Of a stretch of 64,000 bases of DNA, positions 9,712-22,216 are shown piece by piece. A program made the position numbers and the translations under genes. How positions within the stretch are numbered: the first letter of the stretch is position 1; each line of letters opens with the position of its first letter. The DNA lies in NCBI GenBank assembly GCA_963693365.1, contig CAVNZM010000003.1, positions 2,976,001 to 3,040,000 of the forward strand. The letters run 5' to 3'. The notes beneath the pieces were generated by a model that did no database searches, was not told where the DNA came from, and saw nothing but the letters and a program-made list of their open reading frames with translations. This stretch comes from Amoebidium appalachense. Its lineage: Eukaryota; Ichthyosporea.

Positions 9712-11490
9712 GTTTTGCCGCGCGGTACCCCTGATATTGTAGGTGTACACTGCCCCCACAACCCCAACTGTGTGCTGAATATCTCGTGCTAGGAAACCAA
9801 TAACGCGAAACTAACACATGCCGCATGATATATGATATATATGGTGCAAGGGGGGTTTCAATCCGGGCTACAATGATGTGTTTTTTTCGTGTGACCCTCG
9901 TACTCCAGAGGCACATTCACCATCCCCACCATAAACTTTGTGGTAAATTTCTCGTGCTAGAAGCTGTTCTGTGGGTAGTTAATGAAAAAACCAATAATGT
10001 CTAGGTAACACATGTACATATACTATGCTACAAGGGGGGTTCTATACGAGCTACAACGTTGTGGTTTTTTCGTGTGCCCCTCGTACTCCAGGGGCACATT
10101 CACCATCCCCCCATAAACTTTGTGGTAAATTTCTCGTGCTAGAAGCTGTTCTGTGGGTAGTTATTGAAAAAACCAATAATGTGTAAGTAACACGTGTACA
10201 TATATTATGCTACAAGGGGGGTTCTATTCGAGCTACAACGTTGTGTTTTTTTCGTGTGACCCTCGTACTCCAGGGGCACATGCACCATCCCCCCAATAAA
10301 CGTTTTGGTATATTTCTCGTGCTAGAGGCTGTTCTGTGGGTAGTTATTGAAAAACCCAAAAATGTCTAGGTAACACATGGACATATACTATGCTACAAGG
10401 GGGGTTCTATACGAGCTACAACGTTGTGTTTTTTCCGTGTGACCCTCGTACTCCAAGGGCACATTCAACATCCCCCCCATAAACTGTGTGGTAAATTTCT
10501 CGTGCTAGAAGCTGTTCTGTGGGTAGTTATCGAAAAAACCAATAATGTCTCGGTAACACATGTACATATACTATGCTACAAGGGGGGTTCTATACGAGCT
10601 ACAACGTTGTGTTTTTTTCGTGTGACCATCGTACTCCAGGGGCACATTCACCATCCCCCCCATAAACTTTGTGGTAAATGTCTCGTGCTAGAAGCTGTTC
10701 TGTGGGTAGTTATCGAAAAAACCAATAATGTCTAGGTAACACATGTACATATACTATGCTACAAGGGGGGTTCTAAACGAGCTACAACGTTGTGTTTTTT
10801 TCGTGTGACCCTCGTACTCCAGGGGCACATTCACCATCCCCCCCATAAACTTTGTGGTAAATGTCTCGTGCTAGAAGCTGTTCTGTGGGTAGTTATCGAA
10901 AAAACCAATAATGTCTAGGTAACACATGTACATATACTATGCTACAAGGGGGGTTCTATACGAGCTACAACGTTGTGGTTTTTTCGTGTGCCCCTCGTAC
11001 TCCAGGGGCACATTCACCAACCCCCCCATAAACGTTGTGGTAAATGTCTCGTGCGAGAGGCTGTTCTGTGGGTAGTTATTGAAAAAACCAATAATGTCTA
11101 GGTAACACATGTACATATACTATGCTACAAGGGGGGTTCTAAACGAGCTACAACGTTGTGTTTTTTTCGTGTGACCCTCGTACTCCAGGGGCACATTCAC
11201 CATCCCCCCCATAAACTTTGTGGTAAATGTCTCGTGCTAGAAGCTGTTCTGTGGGTAGTTATTAAAAAAACCAATAATGTGTAAGTAACACATGTACATA
11301 TATTATGCTACAAGGGGGGTTCTATACGAGCTACAACGTTGTGTTTTTTTCGTGTGACCCTCGTACTCCAAGGGCACATTCACCATCCCTCCTTATAATT
11401 TGTGGTGAATTTATCGTGCTAGAAGCTACTCTGTGGGTAGTTAGTGAAAAAACCCGATGCTTATAAGTAACGCATGCACAAATTGTCATC
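9712..11490. repeat. 183-bp tandem satellite, about nine units
   Basis: The phrase gctacaaggggggttct recurs with steps of 182-184 bp at 10028, 10210, 10393, 10576, 10759, 10942, 11125 and 11308, with a diverged copy near 9844. Other shared landmarks are cgtgtgaccctcgtactcc, ctcgtgctagaagctg and tgtgggtagtta. Central units are nearly identical. The first (from about 9712) and last are diverged, as expected when an array is homogenised from its middle. No frame persists across units. Confidence 0.93.
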
Positions 11491-11700
11491 ATAGCATTAT
11501 ACTGGCATAGTAGTTGGTCGACAATAACGATATCTTGGGAACGTGGACACCATATTGTAAACCAAAAAATAATAACACCATAATATACTACACATACCTA
11601 ACAATGTATTGTGAATGAATAAAATACTTGCTTACGTGCTGGTAACATACGAGAAACAAGGATTCTCTTGCTCTTTTTTTCTTTCTTTTTTGTTTGTTTT
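11491..11700. other. no recognisable feature
   Basis: AT-rich spacer between the satellite and the next microsatellite. Confidence 0.3.
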
Positions 11701-11784
<84 letters not shown>

Positions 11785-11803
11785 TAGGGGGGGGGGGGGG
11801 GGG
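11701..11803. repeat. (TG)n followed by G17
   Basis: About 40 TG units, then cttag and a run of 17 G. Confidence 0.95.
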
Positions 11804-12139
11804 TCGTTTTGCAGATATATCGATATCGACTAGAGTCCCTCATCAGGGGACACATTCACAGTACTTTATTAAGATCGGCCTTCAAGGCCAAAGAAGCTCA
11901 ATCTCGAGTAAGATTAGATAGCATTTTATGAGGCCGGCCAGGCCTTAAATACAAAAAGGAGAAAAAACAACACACAGCTAAACATAGATCTAATATTAGC
12001 TAAATCAATCAACACACTGGTACATTGCCTGGAGTAAACAGCATCTATCCCACTGGTACATGTACTGTCATCACTCAACCAACACCCGTGTAGTACCTTT
12101 GTCAAGCGTTCCTACGATACTACATAAGAGAAGAGAGGG
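11804..12139. other. no recognisable gene
   Basis: Contains cttcaaggcc and aggccggccaggcct, short palindromic GGCC words. Nothing else is supported. Confidence 0.3.
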
Positions 12140-12319
12140 TTACATGTGTACGTGTGTACGTGTGTACGTGTGTGTGTATGTGTGTATGTGTGAGGGAGGG
12201 AGGGAGGGAGGGTTGGGAGGGAGGGAGGGGAGGGAGGGTTGGGAGAGAGGGAGGGGGGAGGGGGGAGGGAGGGAGGGAGGGAGGGAGAGAAAGAGAGAAA
12301 GAGAGAGAGTGTGCATGTC

Positions 12320-12354
<35 letters not shown>

Positions 12355-12430
12355 GTGTGTGTGTGAGTGCATATGTGAGTGTGCATGTGCATGTGCATGT
12401 GCATGTGCATGTGCATGTGCATGTGTGTGT

Positions 12431-12477
<47 letters not shown>

Positions 12478-12939
12478 GGAGGGAGGGAGGGAGGGAGGGA
12501 GGGAGGGAGGGAGGGAGGGAGGGACAGAGGGAGGGAGGGAGGGATGGTTGGGAGGGAGGGAGGGAGGGGGGGAGGGAGGGAGGGAGGGAGGGAGAGAAAG
12601 AGAGAGACAGTGTGTGTGTGTGCATATCTGTATGTGTGTGTGTGTGTGCGTGTTTGCGTGTGTGTGTGTGTGTGCATATGTGAGTGTGCATGTGCATGTG
12701 TGTGTGTCCGTGTGTGCATATGTGCATGTGTGTGTGTGTGTGTGTGTATGCGTGTCTGTGTCTGATGTGTGGATGTCTGTGTATGTTGTGTGTGTGTGTA
12801 TGTCTGTGTGTGTGTATGTGCTCAGTTGAAAGGGAAGGGGGGGAGAGGGGGGATGCACCGTGTGTGTGCATGTGTGCACGTGTGTGTATGTGTGCTCTGT
12901 GGAGAGGGAAGGGGAGGGGGGAAATGCACCGTGTGTGTG

Positions 12940-12995
<56 letters not shown>

Positions 12996-13138
12996 TTGTG
13001 TGTTTGTCTGTGTGTGCATGTCTGTGTGCGTCGTGTGTGGTGTGTGTGTGTATGTGCATGTCTGTGCATGTGTGCATGTGCTCGGTGGAGAGGGAAGGGC
13101 AAGGGGGGGATTCGTGTCCGTGCATGTGTGCATGTGTG

Positions 13139-13207
<69 letters not shown>

Positions 13208-13426
13208 ATGTATGTGTGTGTGTATGTGCTCAGTTGAGAGGGAAGGGGGGGGGGGGGGGATGCACCGTGTGTGTGCATGTGTGCACGTGTGTGTGTGTGT
13301 GTGCTCTGTGGAGAGGGATGGGGAGGGGAGGAAATGCACCGTGTGTGTGCATATGTGTGTGTGTCTCTCTGTATGTGTGTGTGTGTGTGTTGTGTGTTTG
13401 TGTGTGTGAGCATGTCGTGTGTGTGT

Positions 13427-13466
<40 letters not shown>

Positions 13467-13520
13467 GGTGTGTGTGTGTGTCCCGGTGTGCATGTGCGTG
13501 CGTGTGTGTGAGTGCATGTT
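12140..13520. repeat. compound GT / GGGA / GTGCAT microsatellite block
   Basis: Alternating (TG)n, (GGGA)n, (GAGA)n and (GTGCAT)n blocks. From 12830 on, a higher-order unit of roughly 80-200 bp recurs: gctcagttgagagggaaggggg, then atgcaccgtgtgtgtgcatgtg. The very long frames here (up to several hundred His/Thr or Val/Cys codons) have the period of the dinucleotide and are not genes. Confidence 0.9.
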
Positions 13521-13659
13521 TTTGGAGTGCATGTTTTTGCATTGTGTGCGAGCATGTGGATGCCTTGGTGAGAACAAGATTGGACGGTGTCGAATGCTGT
13601 GTGTGTTATGTGTGTGTGCGTGTGTGTTTTTTTGGGGGGAGAGGGGTAGTAGGAGGACC

Positions 13660-14350
13660 AGGGGGGGGGGGGGGGGGTGGTAAAGAGTACGAGAGAAAGG
13701 GGTAAAATTTCAGACATGTGGAGGCTTGAGCAAAAGCAGGTTAAGTCCATAATGGGTAAAACCGGCGCTGGAACGAGAGGGGAAGGGGGGGGGGGGGAGG
13801 GGGGGGGGGGGGGGGGTGATGATGTGTGCATTCGAGGGTGGCAGCCAAAGAAGCAAAGCATCGCAAAGGACATTGGAATAGAGGGACACAGGACCAAAAC
13901 AGGATCAATGGGAGAAGAGGGAAAAAAATTAATAGTTAACGGGGAGGGATAAGAAGAAATACTGCAAGTAATCGAGGCGAACAGGTATGGGGGGAACCGG
14001 GCAGGAAGAAGGGGGGGGGGGAGGGGGGGGGAGTGAAGGACGAGAGGGTGGGTCACAAGGACAGAGATTATTCAGTAGAGACTAAGGCTTCAGCCGGGAA
14101 GGGAGGGGGGGGGGAGGGGGGGGAGAGGGAGGGGAGAGGGAGGGGGTGGGGGGGGTCATAAAAGGACAAGGAAAGGAGGTGATTTCAGCAACCAGTCGAG
14201 GCTTGAACAAGAGTAGGTGAAGTTTGTAACGGTTAGCAAAACTGGTGCTAGAACGAGAGAGGAAACACACAGTGAAACGTAAAAGAGGGTAGAGAGTTGA
14301 GAGGAAGAAGGGGAAGTTTGTGTGTGTGCGTGTATGCATGGGTGGGTGGG
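13660..14350. repeat. degenerate direct repeat with G-rich tracts
   Basis: A phrase of about 100 bp at 13690-13790 (gaggcttgagcaaaagcaggttaag, then aaaaccggcgctggaacgagag) returns at 14185-14265 (gaggcttgaacaagagtaggtgaag, then aaaactggtgctagaacgagag). A second pair, aatactgcaagtaatcg at about 13957 and gtattgcaagtaac at about 14543, keeps the same order. An approximately 480-590 bp unit was therefore duplicated and has diverged. G tracts fill the rest. Confidence 0.6.
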
Positions 14351-14352
14351 TA

Positions 14353-14460
<108 letters not shown>

Positions 14461-14989
14461 AGTGGTTACACTGGCAGCGTCCGTGGTGATGGGTTTGGGG
14501 GGGAAGGGGGTGAGGGGAGTGAGGGATGTTTCGAAGAAAGAAAAGTATTGCAAGTAACAAGGGGGCATAAAGACATAGGGACTAAAACAAAATGGAGGGG
14601 GAGGAGGGGGGGATGCTGTAAACTTTGATGCGTCTCGGGGATGTGTGTAGGGACTGCGAGTTCTCTTAGATTTGCATTTCAGAATTTTTACTCTATTCCT
14701 CCAGGTTTTTTTTAATATTTTTTTTAGGGTTGGGTTGGGGGGGCGGAGGGGGGGGGGGGGGGTTGTCATTACTTTCCTGTATTATCCTTCATGATACTTC
14801 AAGTTTTATACCCTACAGCTTACACAGGATGTAGGCTGGTGAAAGGTTTAATGGTAGGACGTTCGGTGACGTTTGTACCACGGACCACGGGAACATCTTC
14901 CCCAGGAACAGTATTCAAAACAAAGAACATTTATATTTTGAGGTGCTAAAAACGTGAGGACCATTTGTTATGGCCGTTGCCCTTCTCAA

Positions 14990-16180
14990 TCTTGGTACGG
15001 AAATGCACCCATAATATACTGCAAATGTATTGTATATGACGTGTGTATATCGTACAGGTACTGGTAGTATATTGATAGTACCTCCTACGTAATGATTTGT
15101 TCGCAATCGAACATACTGGCAGTATATACTGAGACTATAACCAATATATGGTGTCCTTAGCTGTGTCCGTATTGGTGACAGTATTATAGATGTATTCGTG
15201 ACATTGCCAATACCACTTGTGCCTTAGATATTCGCAATAGGATAAAAGTTTTCTTGCTATATCATGTTTATGTCCTACTAATATGATGGATGTGATATGG
15301 GTAGGATATGATCTACATAATGTCAGTATATGTCCACCCTAATACCACGGTATTAGCAATGTACTGCGATGCCATACAAGGACTACACTCCGAACATGTT
15401 TGTTGAACATGTGTTGGCAATACATTCACAATATTGCAACTACATAGGTAAAGTGACCTGATCTTTCATCCCCAATATTTTACCAATATATTGGCAATAA
15501 AACACGCGCCCCATATTTTCGGTTGCTTTTAGGCTATTGATAATAGGTGCATAATAGTCTTGATATTGTGACGGATACATTGGCAATACATTTCGACCAA
15601 ATTGAGATCCTATTATAATCATATCATAACCCTATAACCAATATTTGTATCGGCCATATGGGACATATGGGTTGGGTATATTGCCAATATCCCGAAATGG
15701 TCAGGAAGAATACATTCATAATATATTGGCAATAGTCTTGCCACGTTGGACAATACCCTAATTTGACACAAAATTGTCCTACATTTTATATATTCATAAC
15801 GTATTGACAATACTCCGCAAGCAATAGTATAATACCGAATAAGTACATTGACAATATCGACATTGTATTGTTAATAGGCACACGTACACGCATTTTGGGA
15901 TATTGCCAGTACATTACTCATACGGTATATACTTATTGGTAGTAGACCTGACATGGTATCACAATAATATAAAAATATTATGCCGATATTACGTCAATAT
16001 TACAGTTCTATTACACTTCTATAGCGTCTCTACCACAGAAAATCTCTACTCGCAATACATTGGCAATGGATAATTGATATTACTTCAGTATTAATCTGGT
16101 GTTTTTACGATATATATATATATATATATATATATTGGCAATAGATACTAATAGCCTCACAATATTGGCAATACCACGGG
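14990..16180. repeat. island of TATTGGCAATA-like palindromic words
   Basis: This AT-rich stretch is saturated with variants of attggcaat, attgccaat, attgacaat and attaccaatat on both strands (for example at about 15480, 15680, 15725, 15850, 16060, 16130 and 16160). A (TA)n tract of 34 bp lies at 16100-16134. No gene is visible. The island stops at ttgctgatgta (about 16188), a phrase also found at the right edge of the TGGATATCCA islands (41278). Confidence 0.65.
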
Positions 16181-16776
16181 GAAGTTTGCTGATGTAAAGC
16201 CGGACAGGTTAGGGATAGCTTGGAGTCATCTCTAACTAATAACGGTTATAAAGGGTATAGTTCAGGATGGGTTACGGGTTTAGGATGTCCCAGAGTGGTT
16301 TGAGACGGGAAAAAGATGCCGGGAGATGTCTGCTGATGAAGCAAAAGCGGACACACGGGAGTTGTTTCGTAATTTGAGCGATTGGAGCAAATTTACATGT
16401 TACGTACAGTGTCCGTCCGCGCCTAAGATCGTCCACTGCTCAGATTCCGTATACGCCGATTTTGCCAAAACCTTTAGATTCCTTCGACGAGCCCATTTTC
16501 GGGATAATCTTAGAGAAAATAGACCCTTCCCCTCCCCTCCTCCTTCCTTCCCCCTCCCCCCCTCCCCCCCCCCTCCCCCCACCCCCGCCCCCCGGGGCCC
16601 GTCCCTCCCCCCTCCTCCCCCCTCTAAAGGCCCTCCCCAGCCCAGTCAGTCACCGAGTTTGGAGTAGACAGGGCTCTCCCGGCCCTGGCCGCTCAACAGT
16701 ATCACTTTCTCTTTCACTCTCTCGCCACTCTCTCTAAGATAGATCTCCCCCTCTCTCTATAGCTAGCTCTCTCTCC

Positions 16777-16832
<56 letters not shown>

Positions 16833-16896
16833 TTAATACTCTTAAATAAACACTGCGCTTACGAATCCTACCTTCCCACCCGGTCTCCCCCATGGC
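16181..16896. other. spacer with pyrimidine tracts
   Basis: A C-rich stretch (16530-16640) and a (CT)n tract (about 16780-16826) precede the LTR element. No gene is supported. Confidence 0.5.
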
Positions 16897-18147
16897 CGCA
16901 AAGAAGGCGTCCTCCTTCTTTCTATATTTGGTAATACAAGTCTATACAGAGAGAAATATACCGTTATGGCCCTGTACAAGTAATGGCCACGTGCTAATAC
17001 ACTCTCTCCCTTTGTGATCGATATCTCTTCTGAGCGCGAGCTCAGAGCCCTGTTCGATCGATTATCGAGCCAAGATGACATCACAATGACGTACATTCCA
17101 TTGTTCGCAAAACCCAGTCATCTTAGAATTCGAATTTCCCAATAAGTCTAATTAGATCGTGCCGGAGATGATTTTGAATATTTTCGAATGTAAATATATT
17201 TATATATAAGTCGTCCTTATCCTGGTGATATGAGATGCCATGACCTGAGAGATAATTTAGAATATTGTATTATTCTTATCAGTGCCAAGCTTCGTCATCT
17301 TCTTCTTAGAATATTCCTGATTCTTCTTAGTGTAACTTTTAGTGTAACCTTCTTGCACGTTGGTGCGTACTCAATTTCTATTGGCTATCGTAATCTATGC
17401 CCCGAGTATATAAATCGCCACATGCATTCAGTCATTCAGTCCAGTCAACTTGATCAGTCAGTCCGAGTCACAGCCAGCCAAGTTCCTCTACCCCCATGGC
17501 CAAGTACAGCAGCTTCAAGACGTCACTGCAAGGCTTCAAGGAGAAGTGTCTTCAACATGCAACAGCGAGACTCTGGCTATGACTATAACACTGTGACTGT
17601 ACACTTCTACATGTTAGACTACAGTACTCTATTCTTTTCTTTCGTTCTCACAAGTTATAATTCGAATTTACATGCATAGATAAATTGAATATAACTAGAT
17701 ATACTCTCACTTCTGGTCATGAAATACAGCTAAGGAAAAATGGGTATAAGAGTTCACACTCTTATCCAGCCACGTTGATAGAGTGTATTGCGCACACTCA
17801 CGCGGCTAGCCTTTCCTAGATAGCTGAATAAACGTTCCAAGTAAGGCTAATAACTAACTAATAATTGCTCGCTCTTGCTTCTGCTTCTTTGCATATCTGC
17901 ATGTTTACTAGGTGCCACACATAACACAAACACGTACATTTTAACCTCTTGACGCGCATGAGAACCTACACAGCACACACAAATATGTGGTTGTACTATG
18001 CCCAGCACTCTTATCACACGCTTCCACAAACACGCTTCCACACACCTCCCATAAACAGTAGCACAAAACATAACCACGTGCCAGTGTAGCCATGTGCGTG
18101 AGCAGTGGGCTCTAGCCATAAGACAGACAAAGGGCCCCGCCATTAGG
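16897..18147 (+). repeat. 5' LTR, 1251 bp, with TATA box and AATAAA
   Basis: A promoter-like tatataaatc (about 17407) is followed by cattcagtcattcagtccagtc, a plausible transcription start. An AATAAA lies at about 17826, so R would span some 400 bp. The ends are CGCAAAG..ATTAGG, not the usual TG..CA. A 28-codon ATG frame starting at about 17495 (MAKYSSFKTSLQGF) is present in both LTRs. It may be incidental. Confidence 0.8.
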
Positions 18148-18167
18148 TGGTAGCAGAGAATGGTTTC
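18148..18167 (+). promoter_or_regulatory. primer-binding site for initiator tRNA-Met
   Basis: It lies directly at the LTR end. Nineteen of twenty bases agree with the complement of the initiator tRNA-Met 3' end, the CCA complement TGG included. Confidence 0.85.
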
Positions 18168-20072
18168 TATGTTGAGGTTCCGTCCACAGCACTTTCCTGT
18201 GACACGTGTTCACCCGTGTGCGCGCGATCGATACTATACGGCCAGACTGATTGCGACAGTCGAAAATGAGATCGATCGATAGTAGCATGCAGTGAAGCTT
18301 TACAAACCACAGTTCGAAAACAAAAACAGAACATAACGAAACGTTGAGTGACTTTCGCACACATGAATGTTCTAAAAATTATGTTATCTGTTTACTCGAA
18401 AAGTTTCGAAAAAATACTTCTACGCGTCGAACACGTGAGAGCGTCACACACTCTGTACGCGAGTCCGCGCGCGATCGTCGATTGGCTGTATGGTTACCCA
18501 ATCGCAAACTTCGCAAATATTCCAACAATCTATTTTGATTCCTAATATAGATATGCTAGCGATTGAATCGGATTGGTTCCCTGAACAGCATTCCATACAT
18601 TCCTTACGAGATTCAATTGTTCAGTCGGCCCCTTATTGCCGTATTCAATCTACGGTACGTCTCCGAATACACTAACTATAATACTACAATCGGTCAGGTA
18701 AGGTTGTTATTGAAATCACACAATAGCAGAATATTATTATTTATACTCATATACACTTTTATGCCCGCTTGAATATTCCTGCACTTGCATTGATAGGTTG
18801 TATCACATGAATATGCCAGCCAGCCAGAAGTTGTAATTGCATGCACAACAGAAAGTTGGTAGACCCGCAGGTTGCTGCAAAACCTGGTACCTGGAGTGTC
18901 CCAGCATAAGGTAACATATTTCTCAGTTTTGCTTGCTGCTTTCTATTTTGCCCTATTATTGTTTTGCATCCCATGTTGCATTATGCCGGTGATTCTCTTG
19001 GGCGTTGGGTGTCATATGAGTGAATGATACCATCAATGGTTAAGTCCCCGTTGACCGCCCTCCAAGTGCTTTTCTGGGGTCATTTATATAAAGCCCTTTT
19101 GCATGTCCACCAATGTGTGTGTTCGGCCATGTAATTGATGCTCATAATTGGAAATTTATTTAAGTAAGTGTCTAGGTTCTCTACGAGAAAACGAGGCTCC
19201 CGGGGTCGGAGATGAAATACTTACACATACAAGTTTTGCTATCAAACATCACTATATCCAACATACATGCAAGCTACACATAAATTACATGGATAATATC
19301 ATCATTGATAAGTTTGATGAGATAGCTTTCACCTCCAGATATTCAAGTTCTTATATCGACCTGCTGGCATGGTGATGCCCACAAGTGGTGCGTAGCGTCA
19401 ACATCCAGCGCGAGCACATCAAGGTTACGAGGGAAGGACCTTGTATGGAATTCCCTCACACCTACAACCGCCGCATTTGCTAGCGAACGGCCATACTCAT
19501 CCAAACCAGTTGTGCCCTGCTGTACACGCGGGAACAAGCGCACTGTACCTCAGATTTCAATGATATTCAGTGACTTTCATTTCTATGTATCTGCATGGCA
19601 AGATCGATGTCATGTCTGTTAACAAACACAATTAAGCTTGTACTTCCAATCCTCAAGCCTATACCACATATATTTCGTGCTCATGTGATGATATTCACAA
19701 CACTTACTGCCGACAAAAATATAAGTGTGTCCCTTCTGGCATATATCTACCTCATGGAAAGCCACAGAGACAATTCGCGTATATAACGCATATATGGGTC
19801 GACTCCGTTCAACCTGGAGCAACAAGTCCAATACAAAAAACGACACTTATACACCTTCTAGTCGTTCAACAATTTAAATGTATGTATGAACTACTCAAAT
19901 CCATACAAAATTACTTAGCACCCGCACATATCTATTATATCCAAAGCTTTACACATATGCATTGTGCATGATCATACGAAACTCAACACAATAACCCAAA
20001 AGTCGGACACCTTCATTCATCCTTCCCTGAAACAAATAGGTGTGCCGAGGACGTCACACGTCAGACGGGGGT

Positions 20073-21323
20073 CGCAAAGAAGGCGTCCTCCTTCTTTCTA
20101 TATTTGGTAATACAAGTCTATACAGAGAGAAATATACCGTTATGGCCCTCTACAAGTAATGGCCACGTGCTAATACACTCTCTCCCTTTGTGATCGATAT
20201 CTCTTCTGAGCGCGAGCTCAGAGCCCTGTTCGATCGATTATCGAGCCAAGATGACATCACAATGACGTACATTCCATTGTTCGCAAAACCCAGTCATCTT
20301 AGAATTCGAATTTCCCAATAAGTCTAATTAGATCGTGCCGGAGATGATTTTGAATATTTTCGAATGTAAATATATTTATATATAAGTCGTCCTTATCCTG
20401 GTGATATGAGATGCCATGACCTGAGAGATAATTTAGAATATTGTATTATTCTTATCAGTGCCAAGCTTCGTCATCTTCTTCTTAGAATATTCCTGATTCT
20501 TCTTAGTGTAACTTTTAGTGTAACCTTCTTGCACGTTGGTGCGTACTCAATTTCTATTGGCTATCGTAATCTATGCCCCGAGTATATAAATCGCCACATG
20601 CATTCAGTCATTCAGTCCAGTCAACTTGATCAGTCAGTCCGAGTCACAGCCAGCCAAGTTCCTCTACCCCCATGGCCAAGTACAGCAGCTTCAAGACGTC
20701 ACTGCAAGGCTTCAAGGAGAAGTGTCTTCAACATGCAACAGCGAGACTCTGGCTATGACTATAACACTGTGACTGTACACTTCTACATGTTAGACTACAG
20801 TACTCTATTCTTTTCTTTCGTTCTCACAAGTTATAATTCGAATTTACATGCATAGATAAATTGAATATAACTAGATATACTCTCACTTCTGGTCATGAAA
20901 TACAGCTAAGGAAAAATGGGTATAAGAGTTCACACTCTTATCCAGCCACGTTGATAGAGTGTATTGCGCACACTCACGCGGCTAGCCTTTCCTAGATAGC
21001 TGAATAAACGTTCCAAGTAAGGCTAATAACTAACTAATAATTGCTCGCTCTTGCTTCTGCTTCTTTGCATATCTGCATGTTTACTAGGTGCCACACATAA
21101 CACAAACACGTACATTTTAACCTCTTGACGCGCATGAGAACATACACAGCACACACAAATATGTGGTTGTACTATGCCCAGCACTCTTATCACACGCTTC
21201 CACAAACACGCTTCCACACACCTCCCATAAACAGTAGCACAAAACATAACCACGTGCCAGTGTAGCCATGTGCGTGAGCAGTGGGCTCTAGCCATAAGAC
21301 AGACAAAGGGCCCCGCCTTTAGG
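20073..21323 (+). repeat. 3' LTR, 1251 bp
   Basis: A copy of 16897-18147 at a constant offset of 3176 bp. Differences seen include gtacaag/ctacaag near the start, accta/acata in the middle and cattagg/ctttagg at the end. This low divergence indicates a recent insertion. Confidence 0.85.
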
Positions 21324-21327
21324 TGGC

Positions 21328-22211
21328 CCCACAGCCTGAGTGACTGCGCATGCAATGTATTCCCTTCCCCCCCACCCCCACAATGGTAACCACTATAGTG
21401 ACTAGTAGCCCACTAGGTTGCCTCCCCCTGCCCCCCCCCCCCCCCCCCTCCCCCCCCAAACATCTTTTTTTATTCTCTTTTAATATATCACGTTTCACTC
21501 CCGGCGAGGCACTGCCTCAGGGGAGCTTACCGTCTTCCGCATAGACACAGATAGCACTGTATAGTATCGCCCAATCAGTGATTTCTCACTTAAACTTGTA
21601 TCCAATTAAATGCATCGATCTAATCCCCTCAGATCCTTAACCTAAACTTTTGAATGTGATCACCGGACCTCAATTTTCACGGCACGCCTCCTATTCTCTA
21701 CATGTAATTCCGGTCACATTCCATTGCGTGCCAGTGCCTTAGATGTGACGCGAAATGCAAATTTAGGGCCTCAAGACATGAACCCACAAGATTTGATATT
21801 CACCAATGAAAATAGGCGGTTTTTCGTTCGGACAAGCACGCTTTTAGCTGAAAATTCGTGGGGATACCTCGGATTTTTTTGGATTGCGTCCCGGGATCAC
21901 AGAGCCGCAAAATGTGCTCTGTGACCGGAATTACCTAGATATGCGTTTTCTTTCTAATCTCATCAGGGTAAAAAGCAAATTGAAAACTTATTTTCACCTC
22001 AGATATCAAAAAAATTAAACGCTTGAACTCCCTGATCAGTACTCATAAGCGGGGGACAAGCCTTTTGAACCCCCCCAAAAGTTATCGGAAATATGAAAAA
22101 TAGCTTATTCATTTTAAATATCGGGGGGAACCCCCCTTCTTCAATAGCTCTGTGCTACAGAGCCGCTAGGTGATCACTTTCAAGTTCTGCGCCACAGACT
22201 CTCTGCTCTGT
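21328..22211. other. spacer with a 15-bp inverted repeat
   Basis: No gene. A perfect inverted pair GTAATTCCGGTCACA lies at 21704-21718 and 21920-21934. Flanks ctacat and ctagat are similar but not identical, so it could be a tiny terminal-repeat element. A run of C occurs at 21431-21450. Confidence 0.4.
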
Positions 22212-22216
22212 GACAA

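Larger units (their letters stand above)
16897..21323 (+). mobile_element. non-autonomous LTR retrotransposon (LARD-like)
   Basis: Two direct repeats of 1251 bp (16897-18147 and 20073-21323) differ at only a few positions and flank 1.9 kb with no coding capacity. A primer-binding site (TGGTAGCAGAGAATGGTTTC, from 18148) follows the first repeat immediately. It matches the complement of the 3' end of animal/fungal-type initiator tRNA-Met with one mismatch. A purine-rich agacggggg precedes the second repeat. A four-base TGGC flanks the outer ends (16893-16896, 21324-21327) as a likely target duplication. The element lacks gag and pol and would need proteins from an autonomous relative. Confidence 0.85.

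Noticed and set aside
10424-10735. 103-codon frame in the 183-bp satellite
   Set aside because: It spans less than two units and is closed in the neighbouring units by indels and substitutions.
12112-14056. Very long His/Thr/Ser/Pro and Val/Cys/Gly reading frames (up to about 640 codons)
   Set aside because: They are translations of dinucleotide and GGGA repeats, open in several frames at once and on both strands.
17230-17679. 149-codon frame present in both LTRs of the non-autonomous element, again at 20406-20855
   Set aside because: It spans the TATA box and presumed transcription start, has no domain-like composition, and its conservation follows from LTR identity.
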